A stretch of 64,000 nucleotides of DNA from Bacillus sp. USDA818B3_A (GCF_009928415.1 NZ_JAABNN010000002.1:620001-684000), one strand, 5' to 3'; numbered from the stretch's first letter, positions 45,416 to 53,831 are shown. Notes: generated from the letters alone by a model not told the origin. Program-made: numbers and translations.

Positions 45416-47722
45416 ATGAAAACAGCTATCTACCAGCAGCAGCTTATTACACTCTCACAATTAGATCGGGATCAGTACCAAAAGATTTATTTAGCAGGCA
45501 AAAGTGGTGAGCTTGACTGCCCCTCCTGCAATGAAAAGGTAAAATTATTTCTCGGGATCCAGCAGGAACCACATTTTATTCATGTCCATTCTCCTGAAAA
45601 AAAATGCCTTGACCGCGACCCTATTAACGAAAACGAAACCGATGACGAACCATTGTTTATTGAGCGGAATGGGTTTAGAATTCCGCAAGGACGAACGATT
45701 ACCGTTCCCAATACTAACCTAGAACTTTTTCAATCTGCCAAACCAATCGAATTCTCTGTACCTTTTACAACTGCAAACAAAAGTGGGATGAAGGAACTGC
45801 CCCCCTACTTACAAGTACTTGCTGACAGAGGAGTCACACTCGATGATAGTCAGGTCACTGCTGTCATGGAAACGGAAGGCTCATTATTAGTTCTTGCAGG
45901 GGCAGGGAGCGGGAAAACACGTGTATTAACGGCAAGAACCGCCTTTATGCTTTCTGTAAAACAAATCGATCCAAGTTCCATTATGCTTGTTACTTTTACC
46001 TCCAAAGCTGCAGCAGAAATGAAAAACCGCCTATTATCCTATCCGAATATGCAGAGAGGAAGAATAAATCAGCTGGTTACCGGTACCTTTCACAGTATTT
46101 TCTATCGGATCTTAATGTTTCATAATGCAGAGAACTGGTCCTCTAACAATCTGTTAAAGAGGGATTGGCAGCGCGATAAAATTCTCAAGGAAGCAGGAAA
46201 GGAACTCCAGCTTTCCGAAAAGGAATTTGCCTATGATCTAGCCCTGCAGCAAATTGGATTTTGGAAAAATTCTCTCCTGATGCCCAACCAGATTAAGCCT
46301 GTATCAGAGTTTGAAGAAAAAGCCGCTTTCTTATATAAAAAGTATGAAGAATACAAACAAAAAGAAGGGTTGTTTGATTTTGACGATATGTTAATCGGCT
46401 GTTTTCAGCTTTTTACTCAGTCGCCGGCTCTTCTGGAGTATTACCAAAACAAGTTTCATTATTTTTTAATCGATGAGTTTCAAGATATCAATAAAGTCCA
46501 GTATGAGCTCATTAAATTGTTATCAGGAAAAAATAAAAATGTATGTGCTGTCGGGGATGATGATCAGTCGATCTATTCATTCAGAGGCAGTGATCCAAGC
46601 TATCTAATTGATTTTGAAAGGGACTTTCCAAATGCAAAATTAGTCACACTTGGGCAAAATTACCGTTCTTCACATGAAATTGTCGCAGCTGCGAATCAAA
46701 TGATTTCCCTAAATAAAAAGCGCCGTTTAAAAAGAATGGAAGCTCAATATTCTTCAGGTGTCCTTCCTCAGCTGTTTTTTCCCTATGATGAAGAAGAGGA
46801 AGCAACGATGATTGTAACAGATATTCAGGAGAAGATTACAAAAGGGGCAAAACCAGGAGACTTTGCGATTCTCTATCGCACAAATGTCAGCTCACGGGCT
46901 GTCTTTGAAAGATTAGCCTCCTCCACCCTTCCTTTTAAAATTGATCAGGATGCCGAGGCATTTTACGAACGTTTTATCGTTAGAAGCGCTCTTGCCTTTT
47001 TAAAAGTAAGTTTAAATGAAGACGACTCAAATGCAATGAGTGACCTCTTGCCATTATTATTTTTAAAACAAGCCATCCTAAAAGATCTTAAGGCTGAGAG
47101 CATCCTCAAGGATTGCACCGTGCTAGGGGCACTTTCCTATTTGAAGACGGCTCATGCTTTTCAAGAGAAAAAATTAAAAAAAGCAGTTGTCCTCATTCGC
47201 GGCCTCAAGCATTTATCTCCTTTAGCTGCGATTGAACAAATTGAAAAAGAGATTGGTTTTCTGGATTTCCTAAAAAAACGCGGGAATGAGTCGAACAAAC
47301 TCGAAAAAGGCTCAGATGACTTAAAAGATTTAAAAGTCGCGGCAAAAAGTTTTTCCACCATTGAAGCGCTGCTTGATCATGCCCAACACATGTCTGCCAT
47401 GAATAAAGAAATTAAGAACATGAGTAAGCATTTTACCGATGCGATTACACTTAGTACGATTCACCGTGCTAAGGGACTTGAATATCAAACCGTTTATATC
47501 TTAAGTGCAGTTGATGGCAGTCTGCCTCACGATTTTTCCCTGGAATCTTATCGTTCCGGAGATGAGTCTCCGCTTGAAGAAGAAAGAAGACTATTCTATG
47601 TCGCTATGACAAGGGCAAAGGAAGAACTGTTTATTTCAATTCCTAGTCATAGACGGGGGAAAAAGGCGAACCGCTCGAGGTTTTTGGCCCCAATCAATAA
47701 AAAGAGGAAGACCAATTCGTAA
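45416..47722 (+). CDS. yjcD: UvrD/Rep-type ATP-dependent helicase, YjcD
   Basis: A 768-residue superfamily 1A helicase (B. subtilis YjcD about 759). A ~135-residue N-terminal extension with CPSCNEK precedes the motor. Motif I is AGAGSGKTRVL, motif II is FLIDEFQDIN, motif III is VGDDDQSIYSFRG, motif IV/V is TLSTIHRAKGLEYQTVYI and motif VI is EEERRLFYVAMTRAKEEL. It unwinds DNA 3' to 5', probably in repair or replication restart. TAGAGG precedes the ATG. A shared terminator separates it from converging spoVIF. Confidence 0.93.
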   Translation: MKTAIYQQQLITLSQLDRDQYQKIYLAGKSGELDCPSCNEKVKLFLGIQQEPHFIHVHSPEKKCLDRDPINENETDDEPLFIERNGFRIPQGRTITVPNTNLELFQSAKPIEFSVPFTTANKSGMKELPPYLQVLADRGVTLDDSQVTAVMETEGSLLVLAGAGSGKTRVLTARTAFMLSVKQIDPSSIMLVTFTSKAAAEMKNRLLSYPNMQRGRINQLVTGTFHSIFYRILMFHNAENWSSNNLLKRDWQRDKILKEAGKELQLSEKEFAYDLALQQIGFWKNSLLMPNQIKPVSEFEEKAAFLYKKYEEYKQKEGLFDFDDMLIGCFQLFTQSPALLEYYQNKFHYFLIDEFQDINKVQYELIKLLSGKNKNVCAVGDDDQSIYSFRGSDPSYLIDFERDFPNAKLVTLGQNYRSSHEIVAAANQMISLNKKRRLKRMEAQYSSGVLPQLFFPYDEEEEATMIVTDIQEKITKGAKPGDFAILYRTNVSSRAVFERLASSTLPFKIDQDAEAFYERFIVRSALAFLKVSLNEDDSNAMSDLLPLLFLKQAILKDLKAESILKDCTVLGALSYLKTAHAFQEKKLKKAVVLIRGLKHLSPLAAIEQIEKEIGFLDFLKKRGNESNKLEKGSDDLKDLKVAAKSFSTIEALLDHAQHMSAMNKEIKNMSKHFTDAITLSTIHRAKGLEYQTVYILSAVDGSLPHDFSLESYRSGDESPLEEERRLFYVAMTRAKEELFISIPSHRRGKKANRSRFLAPINKKRKTNS

Positions 47723-47747
47723 AGAACAATTGGTCTCTCCTCTTTTT
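47698..47747. terminator. Bidirectional terminator between yjcD and spoVIF
   Basis: A long interrupted stem (AAAAAGAGG..ACCAATT with AATTGGT..CCTCTTTTT) encloses the yjcD stop codon and ends in T-runs on both strands. Confidence 0.85.
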
Positions 47748-48000
47748 ATTTTTTATTCATCATTTGGGCAATTGTATTAAAGTCAAGCTGTTTGCCATCA
47801 TTAACGATTGATTTGACAATTTGATCTTCCATGTCTTTACTTACTGGTTTATTGGCAATTTGTGATACCCTCTTAATGACGTTACGGACGGTTTTTTCAT
47901 CTTTGAAATTTGCGTTTTGTAAGGAATTTGCTAAATCAAAAATATCTTTCATATTTACGCCTGTTTTCTTTTCAATGTTCTTAAAGAATCCATTATCCAT
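47746..48000 (-). CDS. spoVIF: Stage VI sporulation protein F (SpoVIF/YjcC)
   Basis: An 84-residue protein close to the 87 residues of B. subtilis SpoVIF. It begins MDNGFFKNIEKKTGVNMKDI and has two helical segments, including VRNVIKRVSQIANKPVSKDM, as in the family. SpoVIF is needed for late spore coat assembly and for activity of the GerE-controlled gene set in the mother cell. AAGGAGCGTGAAATTTTACC precedes the ATG. Converges with yjcD. Confidence 0.92.
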   Translation of the reverse strand: MDNGFFKNIEKKTGVNMKDIFDLANSLQNANFKDEKTVRNVIKRVSQIANKPVSKDMEDQIVKSIVNDGKQLDFNTIAQMMNKK

Positions 48001-48100
48001 GGTAAAATTTCACGCTCCTTCATAAACTACTTTATTCTATGAAGGAGGAGAAAAAAGGTGATGAAAAGGATTAAAACACAGGGTTTATGTAGACAACAGA

Positions 48101-48131
48101 AAGGGTTAGCACTTGCTCGTGCCAACCCCTT
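48101..48131 (-). terminator. Probable terminator after yjcZ
   Basis: AAGGGTT.AGCAC and GTGCC.AACCCCTT form a stem with a 6-base loop just past the yjcZ stop. The T-run on the minus strand is short (TTTCTGTT). Confidence 0.55.
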
Positions 48132-48152
48132 CCATCTCATTGTCATTGTCTA

Positions 48153-48272
48153 TTAATAGAAGCTTGCACCAACAATGATTAAAAGGATGAATAGAACTAC
48201 GATAAGCACGAATGTGGAACCGTAGCCATAACCACCACCACCGTAGCCGTAGCCGCCGTAACCGAAGCACAT
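48153..48272 (-). CDS. yjcZ: YjcZ-family sporulation protein (39 residues)
   Basis: A short gene of 39 codons. The N-terminal half is a Gly/Tyr repeat ([18 protein letters not shown]) and the C-terminal half is one hydrophobic helix ([21 protein letters not shown]), the hallmark of the YjcZ/YqzC-type small spore proteins. GAGGTGA lies 6 bases before the ATG. In B. subtilis yjcZ is next to spoVIF as well. Other frames across this stretch are longer but meaningless. Confidence 0.92.
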   Translation of the reverse strand: MCFGYGGYGYGGGGYGYGSTFVLIVVLFILLIIVGASFY

Positions 48273-48380
48273 AGACTGTCACCTCACTTTCGGTAATCTC
48301 ACTAATAACATATGAAATTACCTTATCATGCGTACTAGGCATGACAGCCTATTAGCAAAATTAGCTAAAAAATGAGTATT

Positions 48381-48737
48381 TCACCCTTTAGGCTTAAATA
48401 TAAGTGCGCCGATAAACCCAAATATGATCGCAGCTGAAATTCCCGAACTTGTCACTTGGAACATTCCTGTTAATACACCAATAATCCCATGCGCTTTGGC
48501 ATCCTGGAGAGCTCCGTGAACAAGAGAATTCCCAAAGCTTGTGATCGGGATGGTTGCTCCTGCACCGGCAAAATTAATTAACGGCTCATATAATCCCAGC
48601 CCATCTAAGACCGCACCAGCAACCACCAGTAAGCTCATTGTATGACCCGGTGTAAGTTTCGCCACGTCAAATAATAGCTGCCCCACCACACAGATCAATC
48701 CCCCTACAACAAAGGACCAAAAAAACATTGCAAGCAT
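48381..48737 (-). CDS. spoVAEB: SpoVAEb, spore dipicolinate channel protein
   Basis: A 118-residue membrane protein with three to four hydrophobic segments. The segment [21 protein letters not shown] is the conserved SpoVAC/SpoVAEb signature. It is part of the SpoVA machinery that moves calcium-dipicolinate into the forespore and out at germination. AAAGGGGTGAGTCC precedes the ATG. It is separated from spoVAD by 4 bases and ends the four-gene operon. Confidence 0.95.
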   Translation of the reverse strand: MLAMFFWSFVVGGLICVVGQLLFDVAKLTPGHTMSLLVVAGAVLDGLGLYEPLINFAGAGATIPITSFGNSLVHGALQDAKAHGIIGVLTGMFQVTSSGISAAIIFGFIGALIFKPKG

Positions 48738-48741
48738 GGAC

Positions 48742-49767
48742 TCACCCCTTTTCTCCGTTCATCTCAATTGCTACCGCATGGGCAATACATGGAATCGTAT
48801 CTTTTTGTTGAAAGCTTAGTGGGGACAGCAGCGCTCCAGTTGCCACGACTAAAATTCGTTTATAAGTACCCTTTTTCAGTTCGTTTAGGATATGTCCGTA
48901 TAAAACAGTCGCTGAACAACCGGCTCCGCTCCCTCCAGCCATAACAGGCTGGTCATCCTTATAAATCAATAATCCGCAGTCCTTAAATTGGTTTTTCTCC
49001 AATTTCAGCCCATTTTTATTTAATAATTCAAACGCAGTGTCATGGCCGATTCTTCCTAAGTCACCGGTTATGATTAAGTCATAATAAGAAGGATCCAATT
49101 GTAAATCCCTAAAATGTGCCATAATGGTATCGGCTGCGGCAGGGGCCATTGCTCCCCCCATATTAAAAGGATCAGATAACCCCATATCCACGACTTTACC
49201 AATCGTTGCAGACGTTGTGACTGGATGATTCTCACCAGGTTTATTTGGTTGAATAAGCGCTGCCCCTGCACCGGTAATCGTCCATTGGGCAGTCGGCGGC
49301 TTTTGCCCTCCATATTCAGTCGGATAACGGAACTGCTTTTCAACAGCAGAATTATGGCTGGAGGCCCCTGTTAATACGCAATTAGCTCCCCCGTAATTTA
49401 CGACAAAGGAGGATAACGCCAGCCCCTCCATAGAGGTGGAGCAGGCACCAAAAAGACCAAAGTATGGAATCTGCATCGTCCTTGCTGCGAAACTTGTCGG
49501 GGTTATTTGATTGATTAGGTCACCAGCAAACAAAAACTGTACCTGTTCTCTTTGGATCTCCCCTTTTTTCAATGCTGTATTTATCGCTTCCTCAAGCAAT
49601 AATCGATGGGCCTTTTCGTACGTTTCTTGTCCCATCCACAGGTCATCATACAACAGGTCAAAATCATTCGCTAAATTGCCATTAGCTTCAAACGGCCCAC
49701 CTGTTACACCTGTTGCTGTAATCATTGGCCGATTGTCAAAAACCCATGATTGCTGCCCCTTTAACAA
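48742..49767 (-). CDS. spoVAD: SpoVAD, dipicolinate-binding spore protein
   Basis: A 341-residue thiolase-fold protein of standard SpoVAD length. The segment [18 protein letters not shown] holds the residual thiolase cysteine, and [16 protein letters not shown] is typical of the family. SpoVAD binds dipicolinate on the inner spore membrane. The start is TTG at 49767, directly after the TAA stop of spoVAC with zero spacing, using the GGGGGG that lies inside the spoVAC end; the two are coupled. Confidence 0.96.
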   Translation of the reverse strand: MLKGQQSWVFDNRPMITATGVTGGPFEANGNLANDFDLLYDDLWMGQETYEKAHRLLLEEAINTALKKGEIQREQVQFLFAGDLINQITPTSFAARTMQIPYFGLFGACSTSMEGLALSSFVVNYGGANCVLTGASSHNSAVEKQFRYPTEYGGQKPPTAQWTITGAGAALIQPNKPGENHPVTTSATIGKVVDMGLSDPFNMGGAMAPAAADTIMAHFRDLQLDPSYYDLIITGDLGRIGHDTAFELLNKNGLKLEKNQFKDCGLLIYKDDQPVMAGGSGAGCSATVLYGHILNELKKGTYKRILVVATGALLSPLSFQQKDTIPCIAHAVAIEMNGEKG

Positions 49768-50244
49768 TTATAAAACCCCCCACATCACAAGTAGCGTTTT
49801 AATTAATGCAACAACAAAAGCAGAGAAAACACCGAATAAAATGACTGAACCTGCCAGTTTGAACATATTTCCCCCTACGCCAAGGACGAACCCTTCCGTC
49901 CGATGTTCAATCGCAGCGGAAATGACTGAATTCCCGAAACCAGTTACTGGTACTGCACTCCCTGCACCGGCAAATTGGCCTATATGATCATAGACTCCAA
50001 ATCCTGTTAACAACATAGAGAAAAAGACCATGGTTGCAACGGTTGGGTTTCCAACATTCTGTTCAGTAAAGTTGAAGAAATATATGTAAAAATAACTGAC
50101 TGCTTGGCCAATCATGCAAATAAGCCCGCCAACTAAAAATGCCTTAAGACAATTTTTTAGAACCGGCCTTTTCAGTTCATGTTTTTGTTGAAGTTTCTGA
50201 TAGTTTTGCTGCTGAGGGGTCATTTTTTTCTGCTTCTTAGCCAT
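49768..50244 (-). CDS. spoVAC: SpoVAC, mechanosensitive spore membrane protein
   Basis: A 158-residue membrane protein with a basic, Gln/Lys-rich N-terminus (~35 residues) and four hydrophobic segments. FAGAGSAVPVTGFGNSVISAAIEH is the SpoVAC signature. B. subtilis SpoVAC works as a membrane channel for dipicolinate release. AAAGGAAGTACGAAT precedes the ATG. It is the second gene after the YhcN-like lipoprotein gene. spoVAA, spoVAB, spoVAEa and spoVAF are not present here. Confidence 0.96.
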   Translation of the reverse strand: MAKKQKKMTPQQQNYQKLQQKHELKRPVLKNCLKAFLVGGLICMIGQAVSYFYIYFFNFTEQNVGNPTVATMVFFSMLLTGFGVYDHIGQFAGAGSAVPVTGFGNSVISAAIEHRTEGFVLGVGGNMFKLAGSVILFGVFSAFVVALIKTLLVMWGVL

Positions 50245-50260
50245 ATTCGTACTTCCTTTC

Positions 50261-50728
50261 TTACTTCATATCTTCTGTCATTTTAACAATTTCCTTTAAC
50301 CGCTTTTCAGCCTTAGAGTGAGACAACTCTCCTGATTTCATCTTTTCATTCAGCCTTACCGCTTCCAAGAAAATTTTATAATCACTCGATACAGTAAAGT
50401 TTTCCTTAGGATACTTATCTTCTAGCTTCTTATTTAGCTTTTTTTCGATTGTTATCATTTTAATTCTCTGCATATGCTTGACCTTATACACCACCAAGGT
50501 ATCCTCTTTCCCCTCTACAACCGCAACGTCATACAGCTCCGGTAAGGAACTGACATCTCGTTTAATATCTTCTACATGATTATTATTTTTTTTCTTTTCC
50601 GTACTAAGAGGTGTCGGATCTGTCGTCTTCATTAGTGCTAGTTGGCTTTCCTTGACTGGCTGATCTTGATTACATGCTGTCAATCCTAACAAACCTATAC
50701 ATACAATCAGTTGATATCCTGCTTTCAT
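50261..50728 (-). CDS. YhcN/YlaJ-family sporulation lipoprotein
   Basis: A lipoprotein of about 155 residues. The lipobox GLTAC ends the signal at Cys19 (from the ATG at 50728); a GTG at 50737 is in frame but too close to the AAGGAAA ribosome site. The segment VSSLPELYDVAVVEGKEDTLVVYKV follows the YhcN/YlaJ pattern known from spore inner membrane lipoproteins. Its stop lies 16 bases upstream of spoVAC. A YhcN-type lipoprotein in front of spoVAC-AD-AEb is also the layout of the mobile spoVA2 operons of some Bacillus. Confidence 0.82.
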   Translation of the reverse strand: MKAGYQLIVCIGLLGLTACNQDQPVKESQLALMKTTDPTPLSTEKKKNNNHVEDIKRDVSSLPELYDVAVVEGKEDTLVVYKVKHMQRIKMITIEKKLNKKLEDKYPKENFTVSSDYKIFLEAVRLNEKMKSGELSHSKAEKRLKEIVKMTEDMK

Positions 50729-50828
50729 CTGCTTCACTTTCCTTATCCGAGTTAAGTGTTAAATACTTGATTAGTTTTTTCGATATCCAGTGAAATTATG
50801 ACTGGCATCCAAAATCAGGATAAATAAA

Positions 50829-50855
50829 AAAACTGCCAGAATTACCAGCAGTTTT
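50829..50855 (-). terminator. Terminator after the 34-codon gene
   Basis: AAAACTGC (50829-50836) pairs with GCAGTTTT (50848-50855). On the minus strand a run of seven T follows. Confidence 0.75.
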
Positions 50856-50858
50856 TTT

Positions 50859-50963
50859 CTATTTTAATGTTTTTTTACTGCAGCCGCACCCTTTACTCCT
50901 TTTAGTAGAAGACGTTTTACGAACAGATTGTGATGTTTGTTTGCTCTGCTTTTTATTATTCAT
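50859..50963 (-). CDS. Tiny basic Cys-containing protein (34 residues)
   Basis: An ATG at 50963 with AGGAGAGG 6 bases upstream opens a frame of 34 residues, ending in TAG at 50859 directly before a terminator. The product is rich in Lys, Ser, Gln and Thr and ends KGCGCSKKTLK. I do not recognise it. The good ribosome site, own terminator and location among spore genes support a real gene, possibly a small spore protein, but this is inference. Confidence 0.65.
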   Translation of the reverse strand: MNNKKQSKQTSQSVRKTSSTKRSKGCGCSKKTLK

Positions 50964-51040
50964 TCAAATCCTCTCCTCTTATCATTTATTGCTACTAATT
51001 AGAATATGTGCATCTCGTCAATCTTGTCTCCACGAACGAT

Positions 51041-51394
51041 TTATTTTTCAATAAAATGTTGAACAAAAAGTTCTATTAAAGAAGCAAAACCGGCTACCGC
51101 CAGAATCAAAATAATTGGCCTGGAGATTTCTGGACAAACATAATGAAAACCGACGATAAAGGCGGCTGACCATACTCCTGTACACCAATAACAACTAAGC
51201 AGTTCACCTATAAACTTTTTAATACCAGATTTCTTTGGAACATAATAAATCTCAATTTCCCCGTCATGTTCTTCCGTCACTTCTTCAAAAAATGGTTCAC
51301 GAACAAACTCGAAGATTCGATCAAAGACAAGCAGTCTCGTCAGCCGAAAGCTTGCCAGAGATAAAATACTCAAGGTTAAAAAGGTTATATTCAT
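51041..51394 (-). CDS. yjcA: DUF1360 sporulation protein, YjcA
   Basis: A 117-residue membrane protein, matching B. subtilis YjcA (about 120). It has an N-terminal hydrophobic segment ending in FRLTRLLVFDRI, an acidic loop, the DUF1360 signature LLSCYWCTGVW, and a C-terminal hydrophobic hairpin. B. subtilis yjcA is a mother-cell sporulation gene between cotZ and yjcZ; the same neighbours occur here. AAGGATATTAGCCGGT precedes the ATG. Molecular role unknown. Confidence 0.88.
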   Translation of the reverse strand: MNITFLTLSILSLASFRLTRLLVFDRIFEFVREPFFEEVTEEHDGEIEIYYVPKKSGIKKFIGELLSCYWCTGVWSAAFIVGFHYVCPEISRPIILILAVAGFASLIELFVQHFIEK

Positions 51395-51534
51395 ACCGGC
51401 TAATATCCTTTCTCTACTTAAATAGATGATTGACCAGCCTAATTTTTACAAACAAGGCGTTTGTCCGTTACCCAAAAGTGCACTCGGCAATATGTTATTA
51501 CTGTAAGATAAAACGGAATAAGGAGGAAAAATAA

Positions 51535-52053
51535 ATGGGTTGTGGAAAAAATAATAACAACTTCCATGATGAAAACTGTGTTTGTCAGGTAGTTCGTGCC
51601 ATTAAGGATATTCAAGATAACGCTGTTGAAGCAGCTGAAGAGGAATGTACTGAGTGTACTAGCTGCTTTACAGAACCGCTTGGATCGATGGTGTCACCTG
51701 TAAGGAGGGACCCAGTTGATACAAGGGTATTTGTTCTAAGTACTGCAGATGGAACTCCATTTCATGCATTCTTAACGGACGAATGTGACGCATGTGTATC
51801 TATCTATTTCCGCGTCGAAGATGTATTCGATAACTGCTGTGCAACTCTCCGTGTGTTAGTACCAGGTCATCGTGATAACGATGGACAATTTGCACCTGTT
51901 AACCTGGTTTCAGGAGATAAATGCGGTATCGACCTTAAAAAGGTTTGTAAAGTAGACAGATTCCGCGCAAGCAGAGATTGTATCACTGTTGATTTAAGCT
52001 GTTTCTGTGCAGTACAATGTATCGCAGATGTTAACCTAGGGCTTTGCGATTAA
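51535..52053 (+). CDS. cotZ: Spore coat/crust protein CotZ (CotY/ExsY family)
   Basis: A 172-residue cysteine-rich protein. Cysteines are spread through the whole chain (CVCQVV, EECTECTSCF, DECDAC, FDNCCATL, LSCFCAVQC). This is the CotY/CotZ/ExsY family that self-assembles into disulphide-linked sheets in the outer spore crust or exosporium basal layer. AAGGAGGAAAAATAA precedes the ATG. Only one member is present, whereas B. subtilis has cotY and cotZ adjacent. It is monocistronic, with its own terminator, and faces cotO. Confidence 0.94.
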   Translation: MGCGKNNNNFHDENCVCQVVRAIKDIQDNAVEAAEEECTECTSCFTEPLGSMVSPVRRDPVDTRVFVLSTADGTPFHAFLTDECDACVSIYFRVEDVFDNCCATLRVLVPGHRDNDGQFAPVNLVSGDKCGIDLKKVCKVDRFRASRDCITVDLSCFCAVQCIADVNLGLCD

Positions 52054-52127
52054 GACTGCACCATACAGTTGAATTAAAAAGGCGGTTTACCGTTAATTTA
52101 ATGAGTAGAGCAGGCGTATAACAAATG

Positions 52128-52155
52128 AGCCAGTCGTCAATCGGCTGGCTTTTTA
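52128..52155 (+). terminator. Terminator after cotZ
   Basis: AGCCAG and CTGGCT with inner pairing across a short loop, followed by TTTTTATT, 75 bases after the cotZ stop and just ahead of the cotO 3' end. Confidence 0.8.
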
Positions 52156-52168
52156 TTGATTTTAAAAA

Positions 52169-52831
52169 TTACCGCTTAATCCCAATCATGACAACATTAT
52201 TCATATGCTCTAATGGAATTGTTCTAATTGTTTGGTCGTGGAATCGTATGGTAACGTGCTGGTCAGTGTATTCTGTTAGATAACCTTGAAAGTTACCTTC
52301 CGCTGTATAAAAGACGCATGGTACAGGGGGAAGAACTTTTGGAAAGTTAAGAAGATAGTCTAAGCGTTCATATAGCCCCATCTCTTTAAATGGTTTCACC
52401 CTTTTTATTGGAGACCGCTGTTTTCCCTGTGGTTTAACTGGTGTATTTACCTCTTCCCGTTCAGATTTTGCAGGCAATTTAGTTTCCAGCTGTTCAGGTT
52501 TAACAGGTAATTTAACCTCCGGCTGTTCAGAGTTAACAGGTAATTTAGCTCCTGACTTTTCAAGCTTGACAGGTAATTTAGCCCCCGGCCTTTCAGATTT
52601 AACAGGTGAATTTACCTCTGGCTGCTCCTTTTCAGCTCTATCCTCATGAAGTAAATCTTTTTGAGCAAGGGAAATCGTATTGTTACTGTCTTCTTCCAGC
52701 GGCAGCTCCTCCTCAAGTAGTTCCTGTTCCCGCCGATTAGTATATACTTCCTGCATGTTTGTAGTTGAAGGAGCCCTATTAAACGTCTGATGAATGTATA
52801 ACAGAGGGCTTTGATTTTTTTTTGTTGACAA
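52169..52831 (-). CDS. cotO: Spore coat protein CotO
   Basis: A coat morphogenetic protein of about 220 residues (B. subtilis CotO 227). The N-terminal NQSPLLYIHQTF and the C-terminal ~70 residues (MGLYERLDYLLNFPKVLPPVPCVFYT to IRTIPLEHMNNVVMIGIKR) are typical. Between them lie six 11-residue repeats of the type E-x-x-x-x-K-L-P-V-K-x. The start chosen is TTG at 52831 with GGAGG 9 bases upstream. An ATG 3 bases better placed is out of frame by one base across a run of nine A. CotO controls coat and exosporium assembly. Confidence 0.85.
   Translation of the reverse strand: MSTKKNQSPLLYIHQTFNRAPSTTNMQEVYTNRREQELLEEELPLEEDSNNTISLAQKDLLHEDRAEKEQPEVNSPVKSERPGAKLPVKLEKSGAKLPVNSEQPEVKLPVKPEQLETKLPAKSEREEVNTPVKPQGKQRSPIKRVKPFKEMGLYERLDYLLNFPKVLPPVPCVFYTAEGNFQGYLTEYTDQHVTIRFHDQTIRTIPLEHMNNVVMIGIKR
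52453..52650. repeat. 33-bp minisatellite inside cotO
   Basis: Six imperfect 33-bp units encode 11-residue repeats (E-Q-P-E-V-K-L-P-V-K-P type). The positions are approximate at both ends. Units differ by point changes but keep the LPVK core, so the frame is preserved. Confidence 0.8.
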
Positions 52832-52916
52832 GCATTTCCACCTCCTCATTACGTAATCCCACACGTTATATATATGCGATATGCCTATCCAGGTTCATTT
52901 TATGATAAATAAAAAA

Positions 52917-52940
52917 ACCTGCTAAAAGATAAGCAGGCTT
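52917..52940 (-). terminator. Terminator after fabI
   Basis: AACCTGCT (52917-52924) pairs with AGCAGGCTT (52932-52940). A run of seven T follows on the minus strand. Confidence 0.8.
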
Positions 52941-52947
52941 GGATGGT

Positions 52948-53712
52948 TTATAGAATATGGTAACCGGAGTCAACGTGGATATTTTCCCCCGTAATGCCGC
53001 GGGAGAAATCACTGAAAAGGAATACAGCAGTGTCACCGACTTCTTCAGGAGTCGTCGTTCTGCGTAATGGTGCTTTTTCTTCAATTTCATTTAAAATAGA
53101 ATTAAACTCTCCAATCGCTTTAGCTGAAAGCGTACGGATCGGGCCGGCAGAAATGGAATTCACGCGGATATTATCCTTTCCTAAGTCAGCAGCAAGGTAG
53201 CGGACACTAGCATCTAATGAGGCCTTTGCTACACCCATTACGTTATAATTCGGGATGGCACGCTCACCGCCTAGGTATGTTAATGTAACAATACTGCCTC
53301 CTTCCGTCATTAATGGACGCGCCTCTTTCGCCACAGCTGTCAGTGAATAAGAGCTGATATTTTGTGCAAGCAGGAACCCATCTCTAGACGTATTCACAAA
53401 TTCACCTTTTAAATCTTCGGTTTTTGCGAACGCAATACAATGTGCAACCCCGTGGATGGTACCGACTGCTTCCTTTATTTGTGCAAAACAGGTAGTAATC
53501 GCTTCATCATTTGTTACATCACAAGGCAGTACGATGGTTCCCTCTGCCTCTAAAGAGTTAGCTAAATCACGAACACTACTCTCAATTCTTTCTCCGGCAT
53601 ATGTAAAAATTAATCTTGCCCCTGCGGTATGAAGTGAACGGGCAATTCCCCAAGCGATACTGCGTTTGTTGGCCACACCCATAACAACAAATGTTTTTCC
53701 AGAAAGATCCAT
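52948..53712 (-). CDS. fabI: Enoyl-[acyl-carrier-protein] reductase (NADH) FabI
   Basis: A 254-residue short-chain dehydrogenase of FabI type. The nucleotide site is the divergent GVANKRSIAWGIA, and the catalytic Tyr-x6-Lys is in NYNVMGVAKASLD. The C-terminus has ITGENIHVDSGYHIL. It reduces trans-2-enoyl-ACP in each round of fatty acid elongation. GGGAGGACTTTTTCAAT precedes the ATG. The promoter holds a perfect FapR operator, so expression should follow malonyl-CoA. cotO lies beyond the fabI terminator, as in B. subtilis. Confidence 0.96.
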   Translation of the reverse strand: MDLSGKTFVVMGVANKRSIAWGIARSLHTAGARLIFTYAGERIESSVRDLANSLEAEGTIVLPCDVTNDEAITTCFAQIKEAVGTIHGVAHCIAFAKTEDLKGEFVNTSRDGFLLAQNISSYSLTAVAKEARPLMTEGGSIVTLTYLGGERAIPNYNVMGVAKASLDASVRYLAADLGKDNIRVNSISAGPIRTLSAKAIGEFNSILNEIEEKAPLRRTTTPEEVGDTAVFLFSDFSRGITGENIHVDSGYHIL

Positions 53713-53745
53713 ATTGAAAAAGTCCTCCCACTATAATTACATGAT

Positions 53746-53764
53746 ATTAGTACTTGGTACTAAT
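53746..53764. promoter_or_regulatory. FapR operator upstream of fabI
   Basis: ATTAGTACTTGGTACTAAT is a perfect 8-3-8 inverted repeat that fits the known FapR operator ATTAGTACCTRRTACTAAT type, 34 bases before the fabI ATG. FapR represses fatty acid synthesis genes and is released by malonyl-CoA. Confidence 0.92.
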
Positions 53765-53831
53765 TTTACACTACTTCACCAGAAATGAAAAGGTTCCAAC
53801 CTTATTCTTTCCCAATCTCTTTACTCAGATC

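Noticed and set aside
48061..48156. 31-codon plus-strand frame with ATG after AAGGTG
   Set aside because: It runs antisense through the yjcZ terminator, and the AAGGTG is only adjacent to the ATG without proper spacing. No family resemblance.
48106..48342. 78-residue minus-strand frame across the yjcZ locus
   Set aside because: It reads the Gly/Tyr codons of yjcZ in a wrong frame (an Arg/Leu/Trp run) and lacks a ribosome site, whereas the 39-codon YjcZ frame has one.
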